Source: Actinotignum schaalii (GTDB taxonomy: Bacteria > Actinomycetota > Actinomycetes > Actinomycetales > Actinomycetaceae). From it: a DNA stretch of 64,000 nt. The notes beneath the pieces are model-generated. The model had not been told where the DNA came from. It made no database searches and saw nothing but the letters and a program-made list of their open reading frames with translations. The DNA lies in NCBI RefSeq assembly GCF_028864145.1, contig NZ_JARBHJ010000001.1:1-64000 (forward strand), read 5' to 3'. The first letter of the stretch is position 1; each line of letters starts with the position of its first letter. The position numbers and the translations under genes were made by a program. This document shows positions 1 through 9,771 of this stretch, in pieces.

Positions 1-31
1 CACGCTGGAGGTAGGCGGGCAGGTCGTTCAT
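1..31 (-). CDS. Start of an unidentified gene running off the left edge (partial)
   Basis: Read on the minus strand, an ATG at 31 opens a frame beginning MNDLPAYLQR, and a purine-rich stretch (GGCGGGGTG) lies just upstream. Only ten codons lie inside the window, so no family can be assigned. It would be divergent from the membrane protein gene at 151, which fits a shared promoter region between 32 and 150. Confidence 0.3.
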   Translation of the reverse strand, partial: MNDLPAYLQR

Positions 32-83
32 GCTCACACCCCGCCGCCGGCGGACGTGGCCGTGCTTATCGAGTCACTGCCAA

Positions 84-117
84 AACCTGACTAAGATGAG
101 CCAAGTCAGGTTAGAAT
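84..117 (+). promoter_or_regulatory. Perfect 9-bp inverted repeat over a candidate promoter
   Basis: AACCTGACT (84-92) and AGTCAGGTT (104-112) are perfect inverted copies separated by 11 bp. The right arm runs into TAGAAT (112-117), a good -10 hexamer. A repressor bound here would cover the -35/-10 region of the gene at 151. This is an inference from position; I do not recognise the operator. Confidence 0.45.
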
Positions 118-150
118 GACGGAAAGTACAACAAAGGAGTTGTTATAACG

Positions 151-489
151 ATGAGCCTGGGTCAGAGTCTGCTTAAGAATTTTGCGCGGCGCACGTACGG
201 CGTTGCGGGTGCGCTGTTGGTCATCGCGATTTTCCTCCAGATTGCGGGGCCCTTCGCCATGCTGGAGCTCAATGAGCTTTCCGCTGGCACCGCGGATCCG
301 GTCAAGGTTGGCTTGGCCTATGTGGTCAAGGTGCTCATGGACATCTTTACCCTGCAGCTGGCCGGGGTTGCCGCGCTCATCGCTTTCCTGGCTCACCCCG
401 TGCTGACCTCGGTGGTGAAAGAGGAGGGGAGCGGGGCGGGCGGCGTCGTCGTACCTAACGGCGCAGCGGAAGAAACCACGGCGCACTAA
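151..489 (+). CDS. Small hypothetical membrane protein with two membrane segments
   Basis: 112 residues, with a good ribosome site (AAAGGAG, about 134-140) ahead of the ATG. A hydrophobic segment spans roughly residues 18-38 and a second roughly 62-88; between them is a short polar stretch, and after them a glycine/alanine/glutamate-rich tail. No catalytic motif is visible and I do not recognise the family. It is a single-gene unit: an operator-like inverted repeat precedes it and the enolase promoter region follows. It has strong actinobacterial codon usage. A role in the membrane is all the sequence supports. Confidence 0.7.
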   Translation: MSLGQSLLKNFARRTYGVAGALLVIAIFLQIAGPFAMLELNELSAGTADPVKVGLAYVVKVLMDIFTLQLAGVAALIAFLAHPVLTSVVKEEGSGAGGVVVPNGAAEETTAH

Positions 490-519
490 ACTCTCCGCGC
501 AAGTGCGTGAGCTAGTTAG

Positions 520-1989
<1,470 letters not shown>

Positions 1990-2055
1990 GCTTCTGGAAG
2001 CTCCGGGCTGGCTAGCTGGGTAATCAGGTAGCCCGGTGGCCCACGGATAGCGCTG

Positions 2056-2096
2056 AGCGCCGCTCCTTCCTTTCGGGGAAGGGGCGGCGCTTTGTT
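2056..2096 (+). terminator. Rho-independent terminator of eno
   Basis: A 15-bp stem (2056-2070 with 2077-2091, one G-T pair), loop TTTCGG, followed by TTTGTT. It lies 66 nt after the enolase stop. Confidence 0.85.
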
Positions 2097-2438
2097 GGGT
2101 GGCCGTTTGGTGCGCGCATCCGAATCGCCGCGGCGGCAGGTGCGGGGTGTTTTTCCGAGGTGTACTTCGCATGTACGACATCTGCACTACATCTCTGAAA
2201 ACATATACTGCCCGGCCTGGGCCTCGTGTGACTATTGGGCGTTGTGAAACTCGTGAGATTCTTAGGGGATGATCGTCGCGTTTACCCGAAAACAAAATGC
2301 AACGGCAGCTACGTTGAGAAATTGTTTTGATGTCGTCAGGTTGCTGTGAGGGACTTGATCACTAGGTTGCATTGTGTGACCTTGGCGGGGGCGCGCCCTA
2401 TTCGCGGGCGGTGATGCCGGGCGCCTAGACTGGTAGCC
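2097..2438. other. Gene-free spacer between eno and the divIC-like gene
   Basis: No convincing gene is seen. The stretch is locally more AT-rich than its flanks. It contains ACTAGGTTGCATTGTGTGAC (2361-2380), which matches 19 of 20 bases of the sequence immediately after the island recombinase gene (21828-21847); see findings. The promoter of the next gene should also lie here but is not obvious. Confidence 0.4.
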
Positions 2439-3614
2439 ATGAGTGTTCGCCGTCCCCCCTCGCGCCCCGAGCGTAACCGCCGCATCTCCGCGCGCGGAGT
2501 TCTGGGGAATCAAGGATCTGAAGCGAACCAAGGAAATCAGGCGAAGCGCCGCGACGCGGCGCTAAACCGCAGGGATGCTGCGCCGAATCCCCGGGACGCC
2601 GGGGCAAACCCCCGCTCAAGTGGTACCCGGCGAAAAGGATCCGACCTCATGCCGCGCGGTAAAGCAGGTAGTCGGAAACCGAAGCGACCCGATAGGGGAG
2701 CGCGCGGCGATGCGCAGGCGCGTTCAGCCCACTCAGCAGCCCGTTCACCTCACTCGGCTGCTCGTTCAGCCAGCTCTCCGGCTCGCGCCGGGGCTGCTTA
2801 CCGCAGTGAAACGCCATCACGCCCGGGTGCTACCCCGCGGCCCGGAACCAAGCCCCGCACCGGAGGAAAACCGTGGCAGGGGGGAAATCAGCGCCAAGCC
2901 GCCAGTAACCGCTCGGATAAAAGCAGCCGGCCCGGGCGGGGCGGTACGCCAGCGAACAAAGGCGGGAGAAAAGGTCAGCGCCGGGCCATAAAAGTGGAAT
3001 CCGGCCAGCGCCAGCACACCGTGAGCTTGCGAGCCGTAGCTATCGCGCTTTTTACGATCCTCGCCATTATTATTGTGACCCCCACGGTTTCGCGCTTCTC
3101 AGAACAGCAGCACGAATTGCGGGCGGTGCGTGCGGAGCTGGAAAATGTGCAGCAGCACACCCGGGAACTCGAAGTGGAAAAGGCCCTGTGGAACGACCCG
3201 GATTACGTGCGGGCCCAGGCTCGGGTGCGGCTCGGCTACGTTGTTCCCGGCCAGCGGCTCTTCGTGGGCGCGGACCCGAACGAGGGCACCGCCCAGGAGC
3301 AGCTGGAAGAACGGGTCGCCACCGTCAATCGCGAACGTCGCGCGAATACTCCGTGGTACATCACCGGCTGGGATTCCATCACCATCGCGGGTAATTCCGT
3401 GGACGGGCAGATCGATAACCCGGACGAAGCCCCAATGTACACGCCGCCCACGCCGCAACCGGCTGGAGCCACGCAACCGGAAGTCGAAACCCCGGCGGAT
3501 GGCTCGGCTCCCGCCCAGGCAGATCAGTCCGCAGAACAACCCGCAGAACAACCCGCGCCGGAAGACGCCGCAAACCAGGCACCCGATACCGCGCCCGCCC
3601 CCGAAGGAGAATAA
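2439..3614 (+). CDS. DivIC/FtsB-like septum formation initiator with long basic N-terminus
   Basis: 391 residues, much longer than the usual 100-200 of the FtsB/DivIC family. Residues 1-195 are disordered and rich in Arg, Ser, Pro and Lys, with imperfect RRDAALN/RRDAAPN-type repeats. One membrane helix lies at about 203-222, followed by a coiled coil (about 222-250) and the family motif WNDPDYVRAQARVRLGYV. A Pro/Glu/Ala-rich tail ends the protein. The topology predicts a cytoplasmic basic tail and an external coiled coil that would join the divisome. The gene sits 2 nt from the DUF501-ppx gene, as in other actinobacteria. An internal ATG at 2649 could give a shorter form. Confidence 0.85.
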   Translation: MSVRRPPSRPERNRRISARGVLGNQGSEANQGNQAKRRDAALNRRDAAPNPRDAGANPRSSGTRRKGSDLMPRGKAGSRKPKRPDRGARGDAQARSAHSAARSPHSAARSASSPARAGAAYRSETPSRPGATPRPGTKPRTGGKPWQGGNQRQAASNRSDKSSRPGRGGTPANKGGRKGQRRAIKVESGQRQHTVSLRAVAIALFTILAIIIVTPTVSRFSEQQHELRAVRAELENVQQHTRELEVEKALWNDPDYVRAQARVRLGYVVPGQRLFVGADPNEGTAQEQLEERVATVNRERRANTPWYITGWDSITIAGNSVDGQIDNPDEAPMYTPPTPQPAGATQPEVETPADGSAPAQADQSAEQPAEQPAPEDAANQAPDTAPAPEGE

Positions 3615-3616
3615 GC

Positions 3617-5167
3617 ATGACCGATGTCCTCACCGAGCGCGACGTCACCCCGGAGCTCCTCACCCGCATTGCCGCGAATGCCACCCCGCTACGTCCCACC
3701 GACCGCCCCGAGGTAGCCGCCCAACTCGGGCGCGTTCCGCGCGGCCTCGTCGGCATCGGGGCACGCTGCGCCTGCGGCCGCCCCGCGGTCACCATCACCC
3801 TGCCGCGTCTCGGCCACGGCGAACCCTTTCCGACCCTCTTCTACCTGTGCCTGCCCTACCTGGTCAAAGAGATTTCTCGCCTGGAAGCGCGCGGGGAAAT
3901 GGCCACCATGACCGCTGCTTTATCCGACGACGCCGCATTGCGCGCCGCTCACCTGGCCGCCCACGAATCCTATATAGCGCGCCGCTCCCTGCTCGGTGAG
4001 GTCCCGGAAATTGCCGGGGTATCCGCCGGGGGTATGCCCGAGCGGGTCAAATGCCTGCACGCGCTGGCCGGCTACGCGCTGAGCGCGGGGCGGGGAGTAT
4101 GCCCGCTGGGGGACCGTGCCCTTGAGCTCGTCGGCTGGGACGCCACCACCTGCCACTGCGAGGATGCACCCGCCGCGCCCTCGCAGCGGGTTGCCGGTAT
4201 TGACTGCGGCACCAATTCCATTCGCCTCCTCATTGCCGATGTTCCCGGAACGGACGGCAGCGCCCTGAGTGACGTCACCCGCCAGATGGAAATTGTGTAC
4301 CTGGGTCAGGGGGTGGATGCTACCGGGCACTTCGCCCCCGAAGCCCTCGAACGCACCCTCAACCAGGTTGATATATACGCGCGCCTCTGCCGGGAAGCGG
4401 GGGTGACGTCCATTCGCTTCGCTGCCACCTCCGCTACGCGTGATGCCTCCAACCGGGCGGACTTCCTCGATGGGGTAGTGGCCCGGATCGGGGTGCGCCC
4501 CCAGGTGCTCACCGGCGCCCAAGAAGCCCAGACGTCTTTCTCCGGCGCAATTTCCGCGCTGAGTTCGCCCACCTCCCCGGTGCTCCTTATTGACCTCGGG
4601 GGTGGCTCCACCGAACTCGTGCTCGGGCGCGCGGACGGCAGCGTGATAGCCAGCCATTCCATGGATATTGGCTCGGTGCGGATGCGCGAACGCCACCTGC
4701 GTCACGATCCGCCCACCCCGAGCGAACTAGAAAACGCCCGCGCCGATATCCGCGCGGCCTTGGACGAAGCAGAGAAGCACGTTCCCCTCGGGAAGGCCGA
4801 ACAGGTGGTCGGGGTGGCCGGTACCGTCACCTCGGTAACCGCCACCTGGCTGGGCCTGGACACCTACGATTCGGCGGCCGTGCACGGCACCGCGATGCCG
4901 CTCGCCAGTATTGAGAAGGTCACCGACTGGTTTATCCACGCGCCCCTAGAGGAGCGCGCCGCGCTCGGCTTTATGCACCCGGGGCGGGCCCCCGTGATCG
5001 GAGCCGGGGCGCTGGTCTGGCAAGAAGTGGTGCGCCGCATCGCCCAGCGCCGCGCCGCCGCGGGCCGCCCGCTCGCCACCATCACCACCTCGGAACACGA
5101 CATCCTTGACGGCCTGGCCCTGTGGGCTGCCCGGGAACCCCAGCCTCCCGCCCGACCCGCCGCTTAG
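3617..5167 (+). CDS. DUF501 - exopolyphosphatase (Ppx/GppA) fusion
   Basis: 516 residues. Residues 1-185 are a DUF501 domain (CACGRP, then FYLCLPYLVKEISRLE and PERVKCLHALAGYAL). Residues about 192-510 are a Ppx/GppA phosphatase with the actin-like phosphate loops GIDCGTNSIRLL (about 193) and LIDLGGGSTELVLG (about 322). It should hydrolyse polyphosphate or pppGpp in the cytoplasm. In most actinobacteria DUF501 and ppx are adjacent separate genes; here they are one frame with no stop or restart between them. It starts 2 nt after the divIC-like gene, so the two are probably cotranscribed. Its stop codon overlaps that of the convergent nhaA. Confidence 0.92.
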   Translation: MTDVLTERDVTPELLTRIAANATPLRPTDRPEVAAQLGRVPRGLVGIGARCACGRPAVTITLPRLGHGEPFPTLFYLCLPYLVKEISRLEARGEMATMTAALSDDAALRAAHLAAHESYIARRSLLGEVPEIAGVSAGGMPERVKCLHALAGYALSAGRGVCPLGDRALELVGWDATTCHCEDAPAAPSQRVAGIDCGTNSIRLLIADVPGTDGSALSDVTRQMEIVYLGQGVDATGHFAPEALERTLNQVDIYARLCREAGVTSIRFAATSATRDASNRADFLDGVVARIGVRPQVLTGAQEAQTSFSGAISALSSPTSPVLLIDLGGGSTELVLGRADGSVIASHSMDIGSVRMRERHLRHDPPTPSELENARADIRAALDEAEKHVPLGKAEQVVGVAGTVTSVTATWLGLDTYDSAAVHGTAMPLASIEKVTDWFIHAPLEERAALGFMHPGRAPVIGAGALVWQEVVRRIAQRRAAAGRPLATITTSEHDILDGLALWAAREPQPPARPAA

Positions 5168-6510
5168 GAGGCAGAGTCCGGGCTGCTACTGGCGGCGTCG
5201 TCGTGCAAGGTACCGGCGGCGCGGTGATGCCGCACCCGCACCCGGGTAGCGAGTGCCCCGAGAACCACAGAGAGTAGTGTGCCGAGGAGTACGCCCACGC
5301 GCGCGTGAGCTTCGTGCGGGTCGGTGGGCGCGAAGGAGAGCTGCGCGATAAGTAGCGATACCGTGAAGCCGATGCCGGCCAAAATCGACATGGGGAAAAT
5401 ATCGCCCAGGTGCAGGCCCTCGCCCAATTTAAGGCGGAAAACTTTCACGAAAAGCCAGGTGCCGCAGAAAATGCCGAAGAATTTGCCCAGCGGGAGACCT
5501 AGGTAGATGCCGATGGCAACCGGGTCGGCGAGCAGCGCGGTGATCCCGCCGGCATCGGTAATATTCACACCCGCGGCGAAGAAGGCGAAAATGGGTAGCG
5601 CAATCCCGGCCGACCAGAAAATAAGCCGTTCGCTATAGCGTTCCGTGAGCGGAGTGTCATCCGCGTCGGTGGTGGACGTGGGGATCATGAAGCCGAGGAC
5701 TACCGCGGAAATGGTGGCGTGTACTCCGGCGCGGAAGAAGCAGTACCAGCACACCAACGCGAGCGGCCACAGCAACCACCAGCGATTCCAACCTTTCCAG
5801 CACAGCAGCCCGAACACGGCCGCCACCAGCAAGCCGCCGCCCAGGAAGAGCACGTTGACCCCCTCCGAGAAGAAAATCGCGATGACGATAATTCCGCCCA
5901 GGTCGTCGGCCACCGCGAGCGTCATGAGGAAAATACCGGCGGCTTTCGGTAGCCCTTTACCCACCAGCGCCAGCACCCCGAGCGCGAAAGCGATATCGGT
6001 GGCAACAGGAATGGCCCACCCGTCATAAATATGGGCGCCGGAAATGGCCTGGGTGGCGCAATACACCGCGATCGGCCCGAGCATGCCGGTCACCGCAGCC
6101 AGCACCGGCAGGGCTGCTTTGCGCGGGTCGTTGAGGGAACCGATGGTGAATTCCTGCTTGAGTTCCATGCCCACCACGAAGAAGAAAAGTGCGAGCACGA
6201 AATCCGCTGCCCAGTGCGCCAGGTCCAGGTGGAGCCCTAAGCTTTCCGGACCGATTTTCGTGGCTGCCAGCGCGAAATAAGTATCGCGGCCCGGGGAATT
6301 GGCCCAGATGAGCGCCACGACCGCCGAAATGACCAAGACCAGCCCGGCAAAAGATTCATTACGCAGTGCCTCGCTGTAGCGTGTGACCGGCGCTGCGAGT
6401 TTCCCCACCCGGCGCAGGCCCGTGCGGAGCTTGCGCTGCCCGGTTTCCGCGGTGGATTCGGGTGTGGTGGCCGATTCGTGAGTGGTGTCGTGGTTCTCGC
6501 GCTGTGTCAT
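5164..6510 (-). CDS. nhaA: Na+/H+ antiporter NhaA
   Basis: 448 residues with about eleven to twelve membrane helices; exchanges external protons for internal sodium in the plasma membrane. The ion-binding pair is present in VADDLGGIIVIAIFFSEG, and the LFFFVVGMELKQEF segment is characteristic. A 55-residue polar N-terminus and a C-terminal Ser/Asp tail flank the core. It is a single gene, convergent with ppx (stops overlap by 4 nt) and divergent from the tRNA gene at 6691. A 180-nt leader upstream holds a possible structured element (6554-6618). Confidence 0.96.
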   Translation of the reverse strand: MTQRENHDTTHESATTPESTAETGQRKLRTGLRRVGKLAAPVTRYSEALRNESFAGLVLVISAVVALIWANSPGRDTYFALAATKIGPESLGLHLDLAHWAADFVLALFFFVVGMELKQEFTIGSLNDPRKAALPVLAAVTGMLGPIAVYCATQAISGAHIYDGWAIPVATDIAFALGVLALVGKGLPKAAGIFLMTLAVADDLGGIIVIAIFFSEGVNVLFLGGGLLVAAVFGLLCWKGWNRWWLLWPLALVCWYCFFRAGVHATISAVVLGFMIPTSTTDADDTPLTERYSERLIFWSAGIALPIFAFFAAGVNITDAGGITALLADPVAIGIYLGLPLGKFFGIFCGTWLFVKVFRLKLGEGLHLGDIFPMSILAGIGFTVSLLIAQLSFAPTDPHEAHARVGVLLGTLLSVVLGALATRVRVRHHRAAGTLHDDAASSSPDSAS

Positions 6511-6553
6511 TCCCTCTCGATTCTGTCTGCCCAGGTTTTGGTGGTACGACGGC

Positions 6554-6618
6554 GCAGCTAGCGGCCGGCGGCCCCTTCTCAGGTAAAAGCCGGTGAAGCG
6601 ACGCGCTTAGGATCCCTC
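6554..6618 (-). promoter_or_regulatory. Candidate structured leader upstream of nhaA
   Basis: On the minus strand this leader contains CCGGC (6593-6589) pairing with GCCGG around TGAGAAGGGGCCGCC, and a GCGCGTCGCTTC segment upstream. The GGGGCCGCC core reminded me of sodium-sensing leader RNAs found upstream of Na+ transporter genes, but I cannot verify a match. It could also be a chance GC-rich hairpin. Confidence 0.25.
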
Positions 6619-6690
6619 CTACTCTACAGGGTGGGGCAACAAGGTAGTATTCTAGGGATGTTCATACGGGCCGGCGTGCTCGCATGTTCA

Positions 6691-6764
6691 GCCCCCGTAG
6701 CCCAATTGGCAGAGGCACCCGACTTAAAATCGGTTCAGTGTCGGTTCGAGTCCGTCCGGGGGTA
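6691..6764 (+). tRNA. tRNA-like gene with UAA anticodon (Leu codon) but short variable loop
   Basis: 74 nt. Acceptor arm GCCCCCG (6691-6697) pairs with CGGGGGT (6757-6763, with G1-U72), discriminator A, and no encoded CCA. The anticodon loop CTTAAAA gives UAA, read as leucine UUA. The variable loop is only about 5 nt, whereas bacterial tRNA-Leu normally has a long arm. C27-U43 and a U-U pair in the T-stem are mispaired. Either it is an unusual actinobacterial tRNA or a decayed one; the tRNA fold itself is clear. Confidence 0.7.
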
Positions 6765-7051
6765 CTGATTGGATATACCATGTTTCGGGAGCTGATGCTC
6801 GGGGGTAATCGCGGAGGTGGTTCCGGGTTTATTCCGGTTTATTCCCGGAAACAGTGATCTTAGGCTGATTGAGGAAAACCAAGAAGTCTTTCAGGAAAAA
6901 TTCAGGCACGGGCTTGAGAATAACCCTGGAGACGATAGTGGACGAGTTATAACCAAGTTTCTACATAACCTGGATGCTAACCGGACGATGGTCGCGTCTG
7001 ACAGTAGGCGGGCCGCCTATCCGGCGGTCCACCACAATACAGGAGGGTATT

Positions 7052-8014
7052 TTGTCGAATCCCGTGATGAGTAACAACCCGTATTTCCGCAAGGGTGCTG
7101 CCACACCGAACCAGCAGTTCCGCGGTGGCAATATTGCAACGGAACCGCGCCAGGGGTACCAGGCCGGCCCGGGTGTTTATGAACAGCCGAGCGGTTACGG
7201 TACGGAACAGCCCGGCTGGCACAACCAGTACAATTTTGCGCATCCGGACTACGGTCAGGCTTATCCGCAGCAGGACTATGACCAGTACGCGGGCGGCTAC
7301 GGGCAGCCCGGTGCTTTCGGGGCTCCGGCTACCGCCACCATGACCTATGACGATGCCATGGTGAAAACCGCGATTCTGCTGGCGGTCTCCATCGTTGCCG
7401 GCGCGGCCACCATGCTTTTCGTGCCGCTGGACTACGCGATGATGCTCGCTATCCCGGCCTCCCTCATCGCTTTCGCGGTGGGCATGTTCGGGGCTTGGCG
7501 CCCGATGGTTGGCCCGGGTATCTCGATTGCCTACTCCCTTTTCCAGGGCGTGGCTCTCGGTGCGATCACCAATGCTTTTGACACTCTCTATCCGGGGGTC
7601 GCTTTCCAAGCGATTCTGGGTACCGCGATTGTGGTGGGTGTGGCGGTGTTCCTCCACATGTCCGGCAAGGTCCGCACCACGGCCAAGGGCCGGCGCGTGG
7701 TCCTTACCATCATGATCGCCTACATTATCTTCGGTTTCGTCAACCTCATTCTTATGCTGACCGGCGTGACCAACTCGCTGCGTAATATTACGGTGGGTGG
7801 CTTCCACCTCGGAATCATCCTCGGTCTGGTTATGATCGCGGTGGCAGGCTACGTGCTCATCTCAGATCTGGAAACCGCCAAGCTCGCGGTGGAACGCCAC
7901 GCCCCGAAAGAATTCGCGTGGACGGCAGCTTTCGGCATCGTTATGACGGTCCTGTGGATCTACCTTGAAGTACTGCGCATCGTGGCCTACCTGGCCGCAT
8001 CCTCGCGGAACTAA
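7052..8014 (+). CDS. BAX inhibitor-1 / YccA-like membrane protein
   Basis: 320 residues from a TTG at 7052, chosen because AGGAGGG (7041-7047) is placed for it and the product then begins MSNPVMSNNPYFRKG, matching the MSNPVF...FRKG start of actinobacterial relatives. Residues about 20-95 are a Gly/Tyr/Gln-rich cytoplasmic region, followed by seven hydrophobic segments of the BI-1 family. The family acts as a membrane pH-sensitive channel or stress protein, with the exact role in bacteria unclear. ATG at 7067 is an alternative start. It is a single-gene unit ending in a strong hairpin shared with the convergent msrA. Confidence 0.9.
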   Translation: MSNPVMSNNPYFRKGAATPNQQFRGGNIATEPRQGYQAGPGVYEQPSGYGTEQPGWHNQYNFAHPDYGQAYPQQDYDQYAGGYGQPGAFGAPATATMTYDDAMVKTAILLAVSIVAGAATMLFVPLDYAMMLAIPASLIAFAVGMFGAWRPMVGPGISIAYSLFQGVALGAITNAFDTLYPGVAFQAILGTAIVVGVAVFLHMSGKVRTTAKGRRVVLTIMIAYIIFGFVNLILMLTGVTNSLRNITVGGFHLGIILGLVMIAVAGYVLISDLETAKLAVERHAPKEFAWTAAFGIVMTVLWIYLEVLRIVAYLAASSRN

Positions 8015-8030
8015 GGCTGATAGCTCAAAC

Positions 8031-8066
8031 GAAGGCCGGGACGGAAAAACATCCGTCCCGGCCTTC
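8031..8066. terminator. Strong hairpin between convergent genes
   Basis: A perfect 15-bp stem (8031-8045 with 8052-8066) with loop AAAACA. It lacks a clear T-run on the plus strand. It lies between the BI-1 gene and msrA, so it probably serves both directions. Confidence 0.7.
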
Positions 8067-8091
8067 GGTGGTTTCTGGTAATGGTCCGGGG

Positions 8092-8733
8092 CTAGCCGAG
8101 CGGGCCAGCACCCGGGAGCGGGCAGGCGATTCCAGTGCGCGCATGGCATTGGTAGCCGTGCGGAACCTTATGAAGATATCCCTGGTGCTCCTCTTCGGCC
8201 AGGTAGAAAGGCCCGGCAGCCAGGGCCGGTACCACTTCCGTCACTATAGCTCCCCGCCCGGCCGCCCGAAGAACATCCTCATAACCGGCAATCATGGCCC
8301 GAGCGGTGCGCTCCTGGATGTCCGTCGTCGTAAAAATAGCGCTGCGATACTGGGTGCCCACATCGTTTCCCTGCCGGTTAAGTGAGGTCGGATCATGGGA
8401 CTCGAAGAAAAGCTGAAGTAACTTCTCCAGCGGAAGCACACGCGGATCAAAAACCACCCGCACCGTTTCCGCGTGCCCGGTGCGGCCCGTGCACACCTCC
8501 GCGTACGTGGGATTCGGCGTGGTGCCGCCCATATAGCCAACCGCGGTGCTCAGCGCTCCGGCCTCCCAAGCCAGCTTTTCCGCACCCCAAAAACACCCGG
8601 AGGCCAGGTAGATAAGCTCCTCACCCGGACCGGGTTCGGCAAGCACGGGCGTACCCAGAACCACGTGCGGCGCCGGATTCGGATTAATCGGATCGGGCCG
8701 GCCGGGCAGTGCGGGGGTAGCAGACAGATTCAC
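8092..8733 (-). CDS. msrA: Peptide methionine sulfoxide reductase MsrA
   Basis: 213 residues. Reduces the S-form of methionine sulfoxide in oxidised proteins, using thioredoxin. The catalytic motif SGCFWGAEK places the active cysteine at residue 47. YMGGTTPNPTY, GHAETVRVVFDP, the FFESHDPTSLNRQGNDVGTQ region and EEHQGYL are all typical. A roughly 40-residue proline-rich N-terminal extension precedes the domain. One more cysteine near the C-terminus (GIACPLPG) may act as the resolving cysteine. It lies downstream of greA on the same strand with an 87-nt gap. Confidence 0.97.
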   Translation of the reverse strand: MNLSATPALPGRPDPINPNPAPHVVLGTPVLAEPGPGEELIYLASGCFWGAEKLAWEAGALSTAVGYMGGTTPNPTYAEVCTGRTGHAETVRVVFDPRVLPLEKLLQLFFESHDPTSLNRQGNDVGTQYRSAIFTTTDIQERTARAMIAGYEDVLRAAGRGAIVTEVVPALAAGPFYLAEEEHQGYLHKVPHGYQCHARTGIACPLPGAGPLG

Positions 8734-8820
8734 GATCAGCTCCTTAGCTCTTACCTAAATGTTCGCCTTGCTTTCCGCTTTCCTTGGTGCCTTCGCGTGG
8801 CACCTTAGCCTTCTAGCTTC

Positions 8821-9306
8821 CTAGCCTTCGTAGGGCTTGATATCAAGGATTTCCACCTTGACGGGGCGGCCCAGGCGGTTCTTGAAGGTGGTTTTCTCCC
8901 CCTTCTTCAGGCCCAGGATTGCTTGCCCGAGCGGCGCGCTTTCCGGATACACTTCCATCCCCACAATATCCGCGGCCTCCCGCGAACCGAGGAGGAAGGT
9001 TTCTTCCATGCCGCCAATGGTGGCTGTCACAACCGTGCCGGAGGCCACCTCATCACCCGAGGGAGGCTCGGATACATGGGCGTTTTCCAGCAGAGCGGTC
9101 AGCTCTACGATCCGCCCCTCCAGTTTCGACTGCTCTTCGCGAGCCGCCTGATAGCCACCGTTCTCCCGCAGGTCACCTTCCGAGCGGGCCGCTTCGATCT
9201 TCTTGGCGATCTCCGCGCGCTGGACGGTAATCATGTCATTGAGTTCGGCCTTGAGGTGCTCATACGTTTCGGGGGAGAGCCACGCTCCCTTGGTGTTTTC
9301 AGACAT
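8821..9306 (-). CDS. greA: Transcription elongation factor GreA
   Basis: 161 residues. Enters the secondary channel of RNA polymerase and stimulates cleavage of backtracked RNA. The N-terminal antiparallel coiled coil (about 8-80) carries the acidic tip in AARSEGDLRENGGYQAARE. The FKBP-like C-terminal domain ends in the standard VEILDIKPY. Length is normal. Neighbouring Mca divergently across 465 nt is a gene pairing shared with mycobacteria. Confidence 0.97.
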   Translation of the reverse strand: MSENTKGAWLSPETYEHLKAELNDMITVQRAEIAKKIEAARSEGDLRENGGYQAAREEQSKLEGRIVELTALLENAHVSEPPSGDEVASGTVVTATIGGMEETFLLGSREAADIVGMEVYPESAPLGQAILGLKKGEKTTFKNRLGRPVKVEILDIKPYEG

Positions 9307-9771
9307 CTCTTCTCTTTCTCGTCACGGGGTGGGTGCGAGATATGCACCTACCCGGTTGGTCATTCGGTTATGAGTCCGCGCTCGCGCGGCGCAGCTCGGC
9401 ACGCCTTCGTGCGGCGATGCGGTTGCGGGGGCCCGAGCGCTGGGCGCGGGTGGGACGCCCCACTCGGATAAAAAAATTCATGCCCTGACAGGCATGTTTC
9501 TCCGGCTAAGCATACCAGCCTTCCGCGGCTTGCAACATTCCCGTGCGTATTCCAAGATTCCACCATGTCACGATCCCACGATTCCCTCCCGGCACCCAGC
9601 CGTGTTCCACTCCGTTATCGCCCCGCGGCAGTGCCCGGAGCATCTTGGTAGAGTAGCGCGGTGAATCGGCCCGGTGGCAGCCGCGCCCATGAGCGCACGT
9701 CCACAGGCCCGTATCACTAGCACAAAACCCGCGAGCTAAGCCCAAAAGCCAGCTGCGGAAGGAGAAGGATA
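9307..9771. other. Gene-free region between greA and mca
   Basis: 465 nt with no gene I can support. It should hold the divergent greA and mca promoters. A hairpin CATGCC-CTGACA-GGCATG (9479-9496) preceded by an A-run and followed by TTTCT is the most distinct element; it could terminate transcripts or be an operator. Confidence 0.4.
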
